NCBI GenBank assembly: GCA_046347945.1 | Contig: JAXMFB010000019.1 | Location: 1 to 64,000, forward strand | DNA length: 64,000 nucleotides | Direction of reading: 5' to 3' | DNA from: Zeimonas sp046347945 | GTDB taxonomy: Bacteria > Pseudomonadota > Gammaproteobacteria > Burkholderiales > Burkholderiaceae_E | Part shown: in pieces, positions 45,589-54,238 of the stretch | Numbering within the stretch: position 1 is the first letter of the stretch | Layout: every line of letters begins with the position of its first letter | The notes under the pieces: model-generated | Seen by the model: only the letters and a program-made list of their open reading frames with translations | The model's database searches: none | Told to the model about the DNA's origin: nothing | Made by a program: the position numbers and the translations under genes

Positions 45589-46929
45589 ATGCCCACCATC
45601 GTCGAGACCGTCGAGTCGATCGCGCGCCAGGTCGCCAGCACGCAGGCGCTGATCGAGTCGGCGCAACGCCAGGCGATTCGCGCGTCCGACCTCAACCCGA
45701 TCGCGTACGTCGACTGGGGCGCGGCGCTCGACCAGGCGCGCCGCCTCGACGCCGAAGCCGGGGCGGGGCGGCTGCGAGGCCCGCTGCACGGCATTCCGGT
45801 GTCGGTGAAGGACCTGTTCGCGGTGCGCGGCATGCCGACGCAGGCGGGCACGCGCGCGCCGTTGCCGCCGCTGGGCTGCGACGAGGCGGTGCTGGTCTCG
45901 CGGCTGCGCGAGGCCGGCGCGCTCGTGTTCGCGAAGACCAACATGCACGAGATCGCGCTCGGCGCGACCGGCGAAAACCGCTGGACCGGCGACGTGAAGA
46001 ACCCGTTCGATCCGGCGCGGCAGTCCGGCGGCTCGTCCAGCGGCGCCGCGGTCGCGGTGGCCGCCGGAATCGGGCTGGCCGGCATCGGCAGCGACACCGG
46101 CGGATCGGTGCGCATTCCCGCGGCATTCTGCGGAGTCACCGGCTTCAAGCCGAGCTTCGGCGCGATCCCGCTCGCGGGAGCGCTTCACCTGTCGTGGACC
46201 TGCGACCACGCCGGCCCGCTGGCGCGCTGCGTCGACGACTGCGCGGTGCTTTTCGAGGCGATGGCGCGCCGGCGCGTCGCGCACGGTGCGCCGGCCCGGC
46301 GGCCACGGCTGGCGGTGCCCGCTGCGTGGCTCGCCGGGCGCCTGCAGCCGGCGGTGCGCGAGGCCTTCGAGCGACTGCTCACGGCGCTCGCGGCCGAGCA
46401 GGCCGAAATGGAGCAGGTTGCCGCGCCGGCGCTCGCCCTCGCGTGGCAGTGCTATACGCCGATCGTGCGCGCCGAGGCGGCGTGGGTGCACCGCGCCGCG
46501 CTCGCGGTCGGCGCGCCCGGCTTCTCCGAGCTGGTGTTGCCGGCGCTGAAGGCGGGGCGCGCGCTCGCCGCGGCCGACTACATCGACGCGCTGAAGGCGC
46601 GCGAGCGGGTCTGCGCGGAGCTCGACGCGCTGCTGGCCGGCGTCGACGCGCTGGTCCTGCCGACCAGCGCCGTGTTGCCGCCGCTGCGCGGGCAGGACGA
46701 GATCGAGGTCGAAGGCGGGCGCACCACCGTGCGCGAGGCAGTGCTCGGCCAGACGCTGCCGTTCTCGCTGTGCGGCCTGCCGACGCTCAGCGTTCCGGTG
46801 GGTCTGGTCGACGGGCTGCCGATGGGCCTGCAACTGGTCGGGCGTCGCGACGGCGACGCAGCGCTGCTGGCGCTGGGGCGCTGGGTCGAGGCAGCGGTCG
46901 GCGTGACGCCGATGGCGCCGGAGGAGTAG
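45589..46929 (+). CDS. Amidase-signature-family amidase
   Basis: A 446-residue hydrolase. The Ser-cisSer-Lys triad is visible: Lys in GIPVSVKDLFAVRG (about residue 75), Ser in QSGGSSSGAAVAVAAG and the nucleophile in GIGSDTGGSVRIPAAFCGVT (about residues 166-185). Family members hydrolyse amides such as Asn/Gln-tRNA adducts, indoleacetamide or allophanate; without GatB nearby it is not GatA, and the substrate is open. It diverges from ggt across 46 bases. Confidence 0.9.
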   Translation: MPTIVETVESIARQVASTQALIESAQRQAIRASDLNPIAYVDWGAALDQARRLDAEAGAGRLRGPLHGIPVSVKDLFAVRGMPTQAGTRAPLPPLGCDEAVLVSRLREAGALVFAKTNMHEIALGATGENRWTGDVKNPFDPARQSGGSSSGAAVAVAAGIGLAGIGSDTGGSVRIPAAFCGVTGFKPSFGAIPLAGALHLSWTCDHAGPLARCVDDCAVLFEAMARRRVAHGAPARRPRLAVPAAWLAGRLQPAVREAFERLLTALAAEQAEMEQVAAPALALAWQCYTPIVRAEAAWVHRAALAVGAPGFSELVLPALKAGRALAAADYIDALKARERVCAELDALLAGVDALVLPTSAVLPPLRGQDEIEVEGGRTTVREAVLGQTLPFSLCGLPTLSVPVGLVDGLPMGLQLVGRRDGDAALLALGRWVEAAVGVTPMAPEE

Positions 46930-46953
46930 GCGCCGCTCGCGCCGCCGTCGCGG

Positions 46954-47718
46954 TCAGCGCGGCGCCATCCGGATCGCGCCGTCGAGCCGGATCGTCTCGC
47001 CGTTGAGCATCGTGTTGGAGAAGATGTGCCCGACCATCTGCGCATATTCGTCGGGGCGCCCGAGCCGCGGGGGAAACGGCACCTGGCGGCCGAGCGATTC
47101 CTGTACGTCCTTGGGCATGCCGGCCAGCAGCGGCGTCAGGAACAGGCCGGGGGCGATCGTGACCACGCGCACGCCGTCGCGCGACAGGTCGCGGGCGATC
47201 GGCAGCGTCATGCCGACGATGCCGCCCTTCGAGGCCGAGTAGGCCGCCTGGCCGATCTGCCCGTCGAACGCCGCCACCGACGCGGTGTTCACGATCACGC
47301 CGCGCTCGCCCTCGTCGTTCGGCTCGTTGCGGGTCATGGCCGCGGCGGCAATGCGGATCATGTTGAAGGTGCCGATCAGGTTGATGCCGATCACCTTCGC
47401 GAACATGTCGAGCGGGTGCGGCCCTTCCTTGCCGACTGTCTTGGCCGCCGGGCCGATGCCCGCGCAGTTGACCAGCCCCACGAGCTTGCCCAGCGCTTGC
47501 GCGGCCTCGACCGCGGCCTTCGCGTCGGCCTCGCCGGTGACGTCGCAGCGCACGAACTTCGCGCGCGTGCCGAGCTGCGCGGCGAAACGCTCGCCGAGTT
47601 CGGCGTTGACGTCGGCGATCAGCGCCTTGCCCCCGGCGTCGATGACCATCTTCGCGGTCGCGCCGCCCAGCCCGGACGCGCCTCCGGTGATCAGCACCAC
47701 GTTGTCCGAGATCTTCAT
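46954..47718 (-). CDS. SDR-family oxidoreductase, 3-hydroxyacyl-CoA dehydrogenase type 2-like
   Basis: A 254-residue short-chain dehydrogenase: NAD-binding VVLITGGASGLGGATAKMVI, FVRCDVTGEADAKAAVEAA, LVNCAGIG, catalytic Ser in VIVNTASVAAFDGQ and YSASKGG (Tyr, Lys). The close resemblance to the HSD10/type 2 hydroxyacyl-CoA dehydrogenase group suggests oxidation of short-chain 3-hydroxyacyl-CoAs. Start ATG 47718 (MKISDNVVLITGG) is preferred to an in-frame codon at 47754. Confidence 0.9.
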   Translation of the reverse strand: MKISDNVVLITGGASGLGGATAKMVIDAGGKALIADVNAELGERFAAQLGTRAKFVRCDVTGEADAKAAVEAAQALGKLVGLVNCAGIGPAAKTVGKEGPHPLDMFAKVIGINLIGTFNMIRIAAAAMTRNEPNDEGERGVIVNTASVAAFDGQIGQAAYSASKGGIVGMTLPIARDLSRDGVRVVTIAPGLFLTPLLAGMPKDVQESLGRQVPFPPRLGRPDEYAQMVGHIFSNTMLNGETIRLDGAIRMAPR

Positions 47719-47813
47719 CGCTGGCCTCCGCTCGCCTGGTCGAAAAGCCTCCATTCTAGACAGGCGCGAGGTACGCGCCCTAAGATCGGCGCCAACCGCC
47801 GGACTCCCCGATC

Positions 47814-48491
47814 ATGGACGCGACCCTCGACTACTGGCGAGCGCTGGTGCGAAGCGACGAATCGCTGCCGCTGTTCGAGGCGGCGCTCGCGATCGCGCAG
47901 GACGCCTATCCCGAGCTGCCGATGGCCGAGCTGCTGGCGCGCGTCGACGGCTTCGCGCTGACGCTCGGGCGCCGCCTCGAGTCGATCGGGCAGCCCGCGG
48001 CGCGGGTCGAGGCACTCGGCGAGCACTTCGCCGACCAGCTGGGTTTCCGCGGCAACGCCAACGACTACTTCGATCCCGACAACAGCTACCTGAACCGCGT
48101 GATCGAGCGGCGCCTGGGCATCCCGATCAGCCTGTCGGTGCTCTACATCGAGATCGCCGAACAGGTGGGATTGCCGGCCAGCGGGATCGGCTTTCCCGGT
48201 CACTTCCTGGTGCGCCACGACCTGCCCGGGGGGGCGCTGGTCGTCGACGTGTTCGCCGGCGCGCGCGTGCTGTCGCAGGAGGAGCTCGAGTACCGGCTGC
48301 TGCCGTATGCCGCCGGCGGCCGCGGCCAGGCGAGCCGCCTGCTGCCGGCGCAACTCGCGGCGGCCACGCCGCGGGCGATCCTGGCGCGGATGCTGCGCAA
48401 CCTGCGGGCGATCCACGCCGAACGCGGCGACGCGGCGCGCCTCGACGCGGTCGAGCGCCGCCTGGCCGTGCTGGCGGATCCGCTGCGCTGA
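47814..48491 (+). CDS. SirB1-family transglutaminase-like protein
   Basis: A 225-residue protein of the SirB1/YchA family: NDYFDPDNSYLNRVIERRLG, GIPISLSVLYIEIAEQVGL, GIGFPGHFLVRHD and the C-terminal helices PRAILARMLRNLRAIHAERG. The first part has a transglutaminase-like fold in which the catalytic Cys position is replaced (IPISLSVLY), so it is probably not a protease or transglutaminase; relatives sit near prmC/prfA and their role is unknown. It diverges from the SDR gene. Confidence 0.87.
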   Translation: MDATLDYWRALVRSDESLPLFEAALAIAQDAYPELPMAELLARVDGFALTLGRRLESIGQPAARVEALGEHFADQLGFRGNANDYFDPDNSYLNRVIERRLGIPISLSVLYIEIAEQVGLPASGIGFPGHFLVRHDLPGGALVVDVFAGARVLSQEELEYRLLPYAAGGRGQASRLLPAQLAAATPRAILARMLRNLRAIHAERGDAARLDAVERRLAVLADPLR

Positions 48492-48532
48492 TTGGCCGCG
48501 CCGATCGACGGTGCAGGCGCGGCGCCGTCGAA

Positions 48533-48562
48533 AACGACGAGGGCGCCCTCGGGCGCCCTCGT
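48533..48562 (-). terminator. Intrinsic terminator for hppA
   Basis: ACGAGGGCGCCC and GGGCGCCCTCGT are perfect inverted copies around two bases. Read on the minus strand, the stem is followed by CGTTTT, a short U-run, as expected for a terminator 37 bases beyond the hppA stop. On the plus strand no T-run follows. Confidence 0.7.
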
Positions 48563-48599
48563 GACGTCGTGCCGACCGCGACGCGGCCCGGCGTGGCGC

Positions 48600-50690
48600 T
48601 CAGTGAGCGCCGTAGAGAATTCCCATCAGCGGCACGATCAGCAGCGCCACGATGTTGATGATCTTGATCAACGGGTTCACCGCGGGCCCGGCGGTGTCCT
48701 TGTAGGGGTCGCCGACGGTGTCGCCGGTGACCGCGGCCTTGTGCGCATCCGAGCCCTTGCCACCGTGATGGCCTTCCTCGATGTACTTCTTCGCGTTGTC
48801 CCAGGCGCCGCCGCCGGTGCACATCGAGATCGCCACGAACAGGCCGGTGACGATCGTACCCATCAGAAGGCCGCCGAGCGCCGCCGGCCCGAGCAGCAGG
48901 CCCACCAGCACCGGCACCGCCACGGGCAGCAGCGAAGGAAGGATCATCTCGCGGATCGCCGCACCGGTGAGCATGTCGACCGCGCGCGAATAGTCGGGCT
49001 TCGCCGTGCCTTCCATGATGCCCTTGATCTCGCGGAACTGCCGGCGCACTTCCTCGACCACCGAGCCGGCGGCGCGGCCCACCGCTTCCATCGCCATCGC
49101 GCCGAACAGGTACGGCACCATGCCGCCGATGAACAGGCCGACGATCACCATGTGGTTCGACAGGTCGAAGGTGACGGCGACGTGCTCGGCCTCCAGCGCG
49201 TGCGTGTAGTCGGCGAACAGCACCAGCGCCGCCAGGCCCGCCGAGCCGATCGCGTAGCCCTTGGTCACCGCCTTGGTGGTGTTGCCGACCGCGTCGAGCG
49301 GGTCGGTGATGTTGCGCACCGACTCGGGGAGGTTCGCCATCTCGGCGATGCCGCCGGCGTTGTCGGTGATCGGGCCGTACGCGTCGAGCGCGACGACGAT
49401 GCCCGCCATCGACAGCATCGACGTGGCGGCGATGGCGATGCCGTACAGGCCGCCGAGCCAGTACGACGAGACGATCGCTGCGCACACCAGCAGCACCGGG
49501 ACGGCGGTCGACTTCATCGACACGCCGATGCCGGCAATGATGTTGGTGGCGTGGCCCGTCGTCGACGCCTGCGCCACGTGCTTCACCGGCGCGAACTGCG
49601 TGCCGGTGTAGTACTCGGTGACCCAGACGATCAGCCCGGTGAGCACCATGCCCACCACCACGCACAGCCACAGGTTCGTCACCGAGGTGTGCGCGCCCGA
49701 CAGGTCGACGCCCGCGAACATCCAGCTGGTGATCGGCCAGGCGACGACCGTCGCGATGGCGCCCGCCCAGGCCAGCCCGCGGTACAGCGCGGGCATCACG
49801 TTGGTCTGGCCCGGTTTCGCCTTCACGAACATCGCGCCGATGATCGACGCGATGATCGACAGACCGCCCAGCGCCAGCGGGTAGACCACCGCCTGCAGTT
49901 CGGCGCCCTTGATCATCAGCGAGCCGAGCAGCATCGTCGCGATCAGCGTGACCGCGTAGGTCTCGAACAGGTCGGCGGCCATGCCGGCGCAGTCGCCGAC
50001 GTTGTCGCCGACGTTGTCGGCGATCACGCCGGGGTTGCGCGGATCGTCTTCCGGAATTCCGGCCTCGACCTTGCCGACGAGGTCGGCGCCGACGTCGGCG
50101 CCCTTGGTGAAGATGCCGCCGCCCAGGCGCGCGAAGATCGAGATCAGCGACGAGCCGAACGCCAGGCCGACCAGCGGCTTGATCACCGTGTGCAGGTCCT
50201 CGACGGTGCCCAGGCCGTGCGGCGCCGAGCCCATCAGGATGCCGTAGTAGCCGGCGACGCCGAGCAGGCCCAGGCCGACCACCAGCATGCCGGTGATCGC
50301 CCCGCCGCGGAACGCGACGTCCAGCGCCGGGCCGATGCCCTGCGTGGCGGCCTGTGCGGTGCGCACGTTCGCGCGCACCGACACGTTCATGCCGATGTAG
50401 CCGGCCGCACCGGAGAGGATCGCCCCGATCGCGAAGCCGACCGCGGTCGGCAGGCCCAGGCCCGGCACGAACCAGATGACGAGGAACAGGATGACCCCGA
50501 CCAGCCCGATCGTGCGGTACTGGCGGTTCAGGTAGGCCTTCGCGCCCTGCTGGATCGCCGCGGCGATCTCCTGCATGCGCGCGTTGCCCGCGTCGAGGGA
50601 CAGGATCCAGCGGCTCGAGGCGATGCCGTAGATCACTGCTGCCAGCCCGCAGGCCAGGGCCAGCCACAGACCTGCCGAGGTCGCAGTCAT
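48600..50690 (-). CDS. hppA: Membrane-bound proton-translocating pyrophosphatase, K+-independent type
   Basis: A 696-residue protein with about 16 membrane segments that couples PPi hydrolysis to ion export. The PPi site is DVGADLVGKVEAGIPEDDP (about residues 200-218), with DNVGDNVGDCAGMAADLFE and the third acidic motif DTVGDPYKDTAGPAVNP. The segment VGNTTKAVTKGYAIGSA has Lys where K+-dependent enzymes have Ala, which is diagnostic of the K+-independent H+ pumps. GGAGG lies before the start codon. A perfect terminator follows. It helps conserve energy from biosynthetic PPi. Confidence 0.96.
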   Translation of the reverse strand: MTATSAGLWLALACGLAAVIYGIASSRWILSLDAGNARMQEIAAAIQQGAKAYLNRQYRTIGLVGVILFLVIWFVPGLGLPTAVGFAIGAILSGAAGYIGMNVSVRANVRTAQAATQGIGPALDVAFRGGAITGMLVVGLGLLGVAGYYGILMGSAPHGLGTVEDLHTVIKPLVGLAFGSSLISIFARLGGGIFTKGADVGADLVGKVEAGIPEDDPRNPGVIADNVGDNVGDCAGMAADLFETYAVTLIATMLLGSLMIKGAELQAVVYPLALGGLSIIASIIGAMFVKAKPGQTNVMPALYRGLAWAGAIATVVAWPITSWMFAGVDLSGAHTSVTNLWLCVVVGMVLTGLIVWVTEYYTGTQFAPVKHVAQASTTGHATNIIAGIGVSMKSTAVPVLLVCAAIVSSYWLGGLYGIAIAATSMLSMAGIVVALDAYGPITDNAGGIAEMANLPESVRNITDPLDAVGNTTKAVTKGYAIGSAGLAALVLFADYTHALEAEHVAVTFDLSNHMVIVGLFIGGMVPYLFGAMAMEAVGRAAGSVVEEVRRQFREIKGIMEGTAKPDYSRAVDMLTGAAIREMILPSLLPVAVPVLVGLLLGPAALGGLLMGTIVTGLFVAISMCTGGGAWDNAKKYIEEGHHGGKGSDAHKAAVTGDTVGDPYKDTAGPAVNPLIKIINIVALLIVPLMGILYGAH

Positions 50691-50765
50691 GAGTGAACCT
50701 CCATCCGTAATGCTTGGTGTTTGAAGTGGAAAGGGAAACGGAATCGGCGTGACGCGGGCGAGAGT

Positions 50766-51419
50766 TTACTTGAGCGCATCGAACGCGCGAGCGGCAATCT
50801 GCTCGACGCTGCCGAGCCCCGAGATCCGGCGATAGGCCGGCGCGCCGGCATCGCCGCTGCGCTCCCAGGCGCTGAAGTACTCGATCAGCGGGCGCGTCTG
50901 CGAGTGGTAGACGGCCAGCCGCTTGCGCACGGTCTGCTCGCGGTCGTCGTCGCGCTGGGTCAGCGGCTCGCCGGTGACGTCGTCGCGGTCGGCGACTTTC
51001 GGGGGATTGAACCTGACGTGGTAGGTGCGCCCGCTGGGGAGGTGCACGCGGCGCCCGCCCATGCGATCGATGATCTCGTCGTCGGGCACGTCGATCTCGA
51101 GCACGTAGTCGATGCGCACACCGGCCGTCTTCATCGCCTCGGCCTGCGGGATCGTGCGGGGGAATCCGTCGAACAGGTAGCCGGCCTGGCAGTCGGGGTA
51201 GCGCAGGCGGTCCATCACCAGGCTGACGATGATGTCGTCGGACACCAGCGAGCCCGCGTCCATCACCTTCCGGGCCGCCAGGCCGATCGGCGTGCCCGCA
51301 TTGATCGCTGCGCGCAGCATGTCACCGGTGGAGATCTGGGGAATTCCGAACTTGCGGGTGATGAAGGCGGCCTGCGTGCCTTTGCCGGCGCCGGGCGGGC
51401 CGAGGAGAATCAAACGCAT
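50766..51419 (-). CDS. adk: Adenylate kinase
   Basis: A 217-residue nucleoside monophosphate kinase: P-loop MRLILLGPPGAGKGTQAAFI, AMP-site GIPQISTGDMLRAAI, GYLFDGFPRTIPQAEAM and the long lid domain without zinc Cys (RMGGRRVHLPSGRTYHVRFN). It balances AMP, ADP and ATP. ATG 51419 gives the exact family N-terminus; the frame upstream to 51530 is spurious. It is separated from kdsB by 208 bases, so it may have its own promoter. Confidence 0.97.
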   Translation of the reverse strand: MRLILLGPPGAGKGTQAAFITRKFGIPQISTGDMLRAAINAGTPIGLAARKVMDAGSLVSDDIIVSLVMDRLRYPDCQAGYLFDGFPRTIPQAEAMKTAGVRIDYVLEIDVPDDEIIDRMGGRRVHLPSGRTYHVRFNPPKVADRDDVTGEPLTQRDDDREQTVRKRLAVYHSQTRPLIEYFSAWERSGDAGAPAYRRISGLGSVEQIAARAFDALK

Positions 51420-51561
51420 GGATGTGCCTGGACGGTGTGATCGGATCGCGGGTAATGGCGGCCATGCCCCGGCAGCGCGATCGACGGGCGCGGACGAACC
51501 GGGCCGATCCGGGCCGGCCGCCGCCCGCAAAGCCGGTCAAGCGTAACGTCAAACTCGAGAT

Positions 51562-51578
51562 CCGGTCAATTTGACCGG
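51562..51578. repeat. 17-bp perfect palindrome between adk and kdsB
   Basis: CCGGTCAA and TTGACCGG flank a single T. It stands in the 208-base gap upstream of adk and downstream of kdsB. It could be an operator for a dimeric regulator or a weak hairpin; no T-run follows. Confidence 0.45.
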
Positions 51579-51627
51579 GTCGCCGCCGTGGCAACGCAGC
51601 CGCGGGGCGACGCGGCGCGCGCCGGCG

Positions 51628-52518
51628 TCAGCCCGGGGGCGGTGCCCCACCCGCGCCGGCGAATGCGCGGCGCACGCGGGCGAGGTCGGCCGCGGTGTCG
51701 ACGCCCGCCGGCGGCGCTTGCGCGGTGAGCAGCACGGCAACGCGATGGCCGTGCCAGAGCGCGCGCAGCTGCTCGAGCGATTCGAGCGCTTCGAGCGGCG
51801 AGCGCTCGAGCCGCGGGTACGCGTCGAGGAACGCGGCGCGGTACGCATAGAGGCCGATGTGGCGCAGCGGCAGGCCGGCGGGGGCGAGGCCGCCGGGCAT
51901 CGCCGCGGGAAGCCGTTGCGGAAATCCGGCCATCGCGTCGCGCTCGAACGGGATCGGGGCGCGCGAGAAATAGAGCGCGCGCAGCGCCCGGTCGCAGACC
52001 ACCTTGACCACGTTGGGGTCGAGGAACAGGGCGACGTCGTCGATCGCGTGGGCGGCGGTGGCGATCGAGCAGTCGGGCGCCGCGGCGAGCCGCTCGGCGA
52101 CCGCGCGCACGAGGGGCGGCGGGATCAGCGGCTCGTCGCCCTGCACGTTGACGACGATCTGCCCGGCGGCGAGCCCGAGCCGTCCGGCTGCCTCGGCGAG
52201 GCGATCGGTGCCTGACGCGTGGTCGGCGCGGGTCATGATCGCCTCGAAGCCGGCCGCCGACACGGCGTCGGCGATGCGCTGCGAATCGGTCGCGACGGCG
52301 ACCCGCGCGGCGCCGGCCGCCGCGGCGCGCTCGGCGACGCGTACCACCATCGGCTTGCCGCCGATGTCGGCGAGCGGCTTGTCGGGCAGCCGCGTCGACG
52401 CGAGCCGCGCCGGGATGAGCGCGACGAAGTCCTGCGCGGGCGGCTCGCCGGCCGCGGGGGGCTGGACGCCATGCGGCTCGGGGGCCGCGGAGGGATTCGC
52501 GGAAGGGGCAGGCGCCAT
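51628..52518 (-). CDS. kdsB: CMP-KDO synthetase (3-deoxy-manno-octulosonate cytidylyltransferase)
   Basis: A 296-residue nucleotidyltransferase: FVALIPARLASTRLPDKPLA at residues 30-49, GKPMVVRVAERA, VAVATDSQRI, MTRADHASGTDRLAE, IVVNVQGDEPLIPP and HIGLYAYRAAFLDAY. It activates KDO for the inner core of lipopolysaccharide. An Ala/Pro-rich N-terminal extension of about 28 residues precedes the conserved start, so a later start is possible. With lpxK next door it forms an LPS group. Confidence 0.94.
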   Translation of the reverse strand: MAPAPSANPSAAPEPHGVQPPAAGEPPAQDFVALIPARLASTRLPDKPLADIGGKPMVVRVAERAAAAGAARVAVATDSQRIADAVSAAGFEAIMTRADHASGTDRLAEAAGRLGLAAGQIVVNVQGDEPLIPPPLVRAVAERLAAAPDCSIATAAHAIDDVALFLDPNVVKVVCDRALRALYFSRAPIPFERDAMAGFPQRLPAAMPGGLAPAGLPLRHIGLYAYRAAFLDAYPRLERSPLEALESLEQLRALWHGHRVAVLLTAQAPPAGVDTAADLARVRRAFAGAGGAPPPG

Positions 52519-52532
52519 CGACGCGCGGCGCT

Positions 52533-52733
52533 TCAGTCGGCGTCGCCGAGCTTGCGCGCTTCGTCGACCAGCATCACGGGGATGCCGTCGCGCACCGGAA
52601 AGGCCAGGCGGTCGGCGCGGCAGACGAGTTCGGCGTCGAGCGGCGTGCCGTCGGCCGCGGTGCCGCCGCGCTGTTGCTGCAACGGCCCCTTGCACAGCGG
52701 GCAGACCAGGATTTCAAGCAGGCGTGCGTCCAC
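52533..52733 (-). CDS. Trm112/YcaR-family small protein
   Basis: A 66-residue protein: LLEILVCPLCKGPLQQQ at the N-terminus with a CPLC pair, then a single Cys in AELVCRADRLAFPVRDGIPV. This is the UPF0434/Trm112-like fold, often between lpxK and kdsB in proteobacteria. Eukaryotic Trm112 is a methyltransferase partner; the bacterial role is not settled. It overlaps the lpxK end by 20 bases. Confidence 0.9.
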   Translation of the reverse strand: MDARLLEILVCPLCKGPLQQQRGGTAADGTPLDAELVCRADRLAFPVRDGIPVMLVDEARKLGDAD

Positions 52734-53754
52734 GGATCGTCTCGGTCAGCCAGTCGATGAGCGCGGGATCCGGCACCGCCTGCACTTCGAGTGCCCAGCA
52801 GCGGCCATCGGCCCACGCCGCGCATTTTACGGCGTCCTTGGCGGTCATCACGACGAAGGTTGCCGGCATGGCGGCGAGTTCGGCGGGGCCGAGCGTCGCG
52901 TGGTCGCCGAGCTCCATGCAGCGCGGCTGCAGGCCGAGCTCGCGCAGCGTCGCGAAGAAGCGTTGCGGGGCGGCGACGCCGGCCACCGCGATCAACGGAT
53001 GCCCGGCCGCGCGCCGGACGAAAGCCTGCGGATCGAGCGGCGCGGCATGGCCGTCGACGGCGACGAAGCGCAGCGGTTCGATCCGGGACCGGTATTGCCT
53101 CGGGTGAGCGAGCGGCGCGACGGCGTCGCCGTTGAGAACCAGCGCGTCCATCGATGCGGCCTGCTCGAGCGGGGCGCGCAGGGGGCCGGCGGGCAACAGC
53201 CGGCCGTTGCCGACGCCACGCTCGTCGAACACGGCCAGTTCGACGCTGCGCGCGAGCGCCGCGTGCTGAAGCCCGTCGTCGGAGATCACCACGTCGAGCT
53301 CGGGATGCGCGTCGAGCAGCCGCGTGACCGCCTCGGCGCGCCGCCGGCCTGCGGCGACCGGCAGCCCGGTCGACTGCGCAAGCAGCAGCGGCTCGTCGCC
53401 GGCCGCGGCCGGATCGTCGCGCGGGCACACCAGCCGCGCATCGTCGCGCGTCGCCCCGTAGCCGCTGGCGACGATGCCCGGGCGCAGCCCGCGCGAAGCC
53501 AGCGACATCGCGATCGCCGCCACCAGCGGCGTCTTGCCGGCACCGCCGGCCACCAGGTTGCCGACGATCAGCAACGGCGGCCGGGGTGCGGGCAGCCCTC
53601 GCAGCCGCGCGCGACGGCGTCGCGCCACCCAGCCGGTGAGGGCCGCCAGCGGCGCCAGGCAGGCGCGCAGCAGGCGCAGGCCCGGACCGGGTTCGCTCGC
53701 GTACCACAGCCGCTGCAGCAGCGATTCGAGACGCCTGCGCGGCATCGGGCTCAT
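52714..53754 (-). CDS. lpxK: Tetraacyldisaccharide 4'-kinase
   Basis: A 346-residue inner-membrane kinase of lipid A synthesis. N-terminal amphipathic/membrane helix near residues 25-45, P-loop VGNLVAGGAGKTPLVAAIA (about residues 63-81), the LpxK-specific GYGATRDDARLV and VVISDDGLQHAALAR (catalytic Asp pair). It phosphorylates the 4' position of the disaccharide, one of the groups that the arn genes would later decorate. The start overlaps a TGA in another frame that may be the true exbD stop. Confidence 0.94.
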   Translation of the reverse strand: MSPMPRRRLESLLQRLWYASEPGPGLRLLRACLAPLAALTGWVARRRRARLRGLPAPRPPLLIVGNLVAGGAGKTPLVAAIAMSLASRGLRPGIVASGYGATRDDARLVCPRDDPAAAGDEPLLLAQSTGLPVAAGRRRAEAVTRLLDAHPELDVVISDDGLQHAALARSVELAVFDERGVGNGRLLPAGPLRAPLEQAASMDALVLNGDAVAPLAHPRQYRSRIEPLRFVAVDGHAAPLDPQAFVRRAAGHPLIAVAGVAAPQRFFATLRELGLQPRCMELGDHATLGPAELAAMPATFVVMTAKDAVKCAAWADGRCWALEVQAVPDPALIDWLTETIRGRTPA

Positions 53755-53781
53755 CGAAGCCTTGCCCGGTCTCGCGCCGGG

Positions 53782-54238
53782 TCAGCGACCGGCGGCGCGT
53801 CCGGGCGCGGGGGCCGACGCGCCCCGCGCTGCCCCTGGCGGCGAAGGTCACTTTCGCGACGCCCGCCTGCCGGGCGGCCTCGAGCACGCCGACGACGGCC
53901 TGGTGGGTCGCCCCCGCGTCGGCGTAGATCACCAGCACCGGATCCTTGCGCTCGGCCGCGGCGCGGCGCAGCGCGCCGGCGAGCGCCGTGGCGGCGACGA
54001 ACTGCGGGTTTCCGGCGTCCAGCATGTACCGCCCGTCCGTGGAGACTGCCACGACGATCTCGCTCGGCCGCTCGGTCGCCTGCTCGGCGTTGGCGCTGGG
54101 CAGGTCGACCTGCAGTTCGGTGAACTTCGAGTAGGTGGTCGTGACCATCAGGAAGATCAGGATCACCAACAGCACGTCGATCAGCGGAATGAAGTTGATC
54201 TCCGGCTCGTCGCGCCGGATGCCGCGACGGAAATTCAT
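53782..54238 (-). CDS. exbD: ExbD/TolR-family biopolymer transport protein, C-terminus out of frame
   Basis: From ATG 54238: MNFRRGIRRDEPEINFIPLI, with one membrane helix (LIDVLLVILIFLMVTTT) carrying the essential Asp. The periplasmic domain runs to VVGVLEAARQAGVAKVTFAA, the usual end. After that this frame has no stop for over 1.2 kb, across lpxK, so a small indel near 53850 is likely. The two shifted frames stop at 53782 and at 53751; the latter overlaps the lpxK ATG. I give the shorter; the true 3' end is uncertain. It forms the proton-driven energiser with ExbB. Confidence 0.8.

Noticed and set aside
45589..46929. Amidase as GatA of the tRNA amidotransferase
   Set aside because: No gatB or gatC nearby and the sequence is of the general amidase type.
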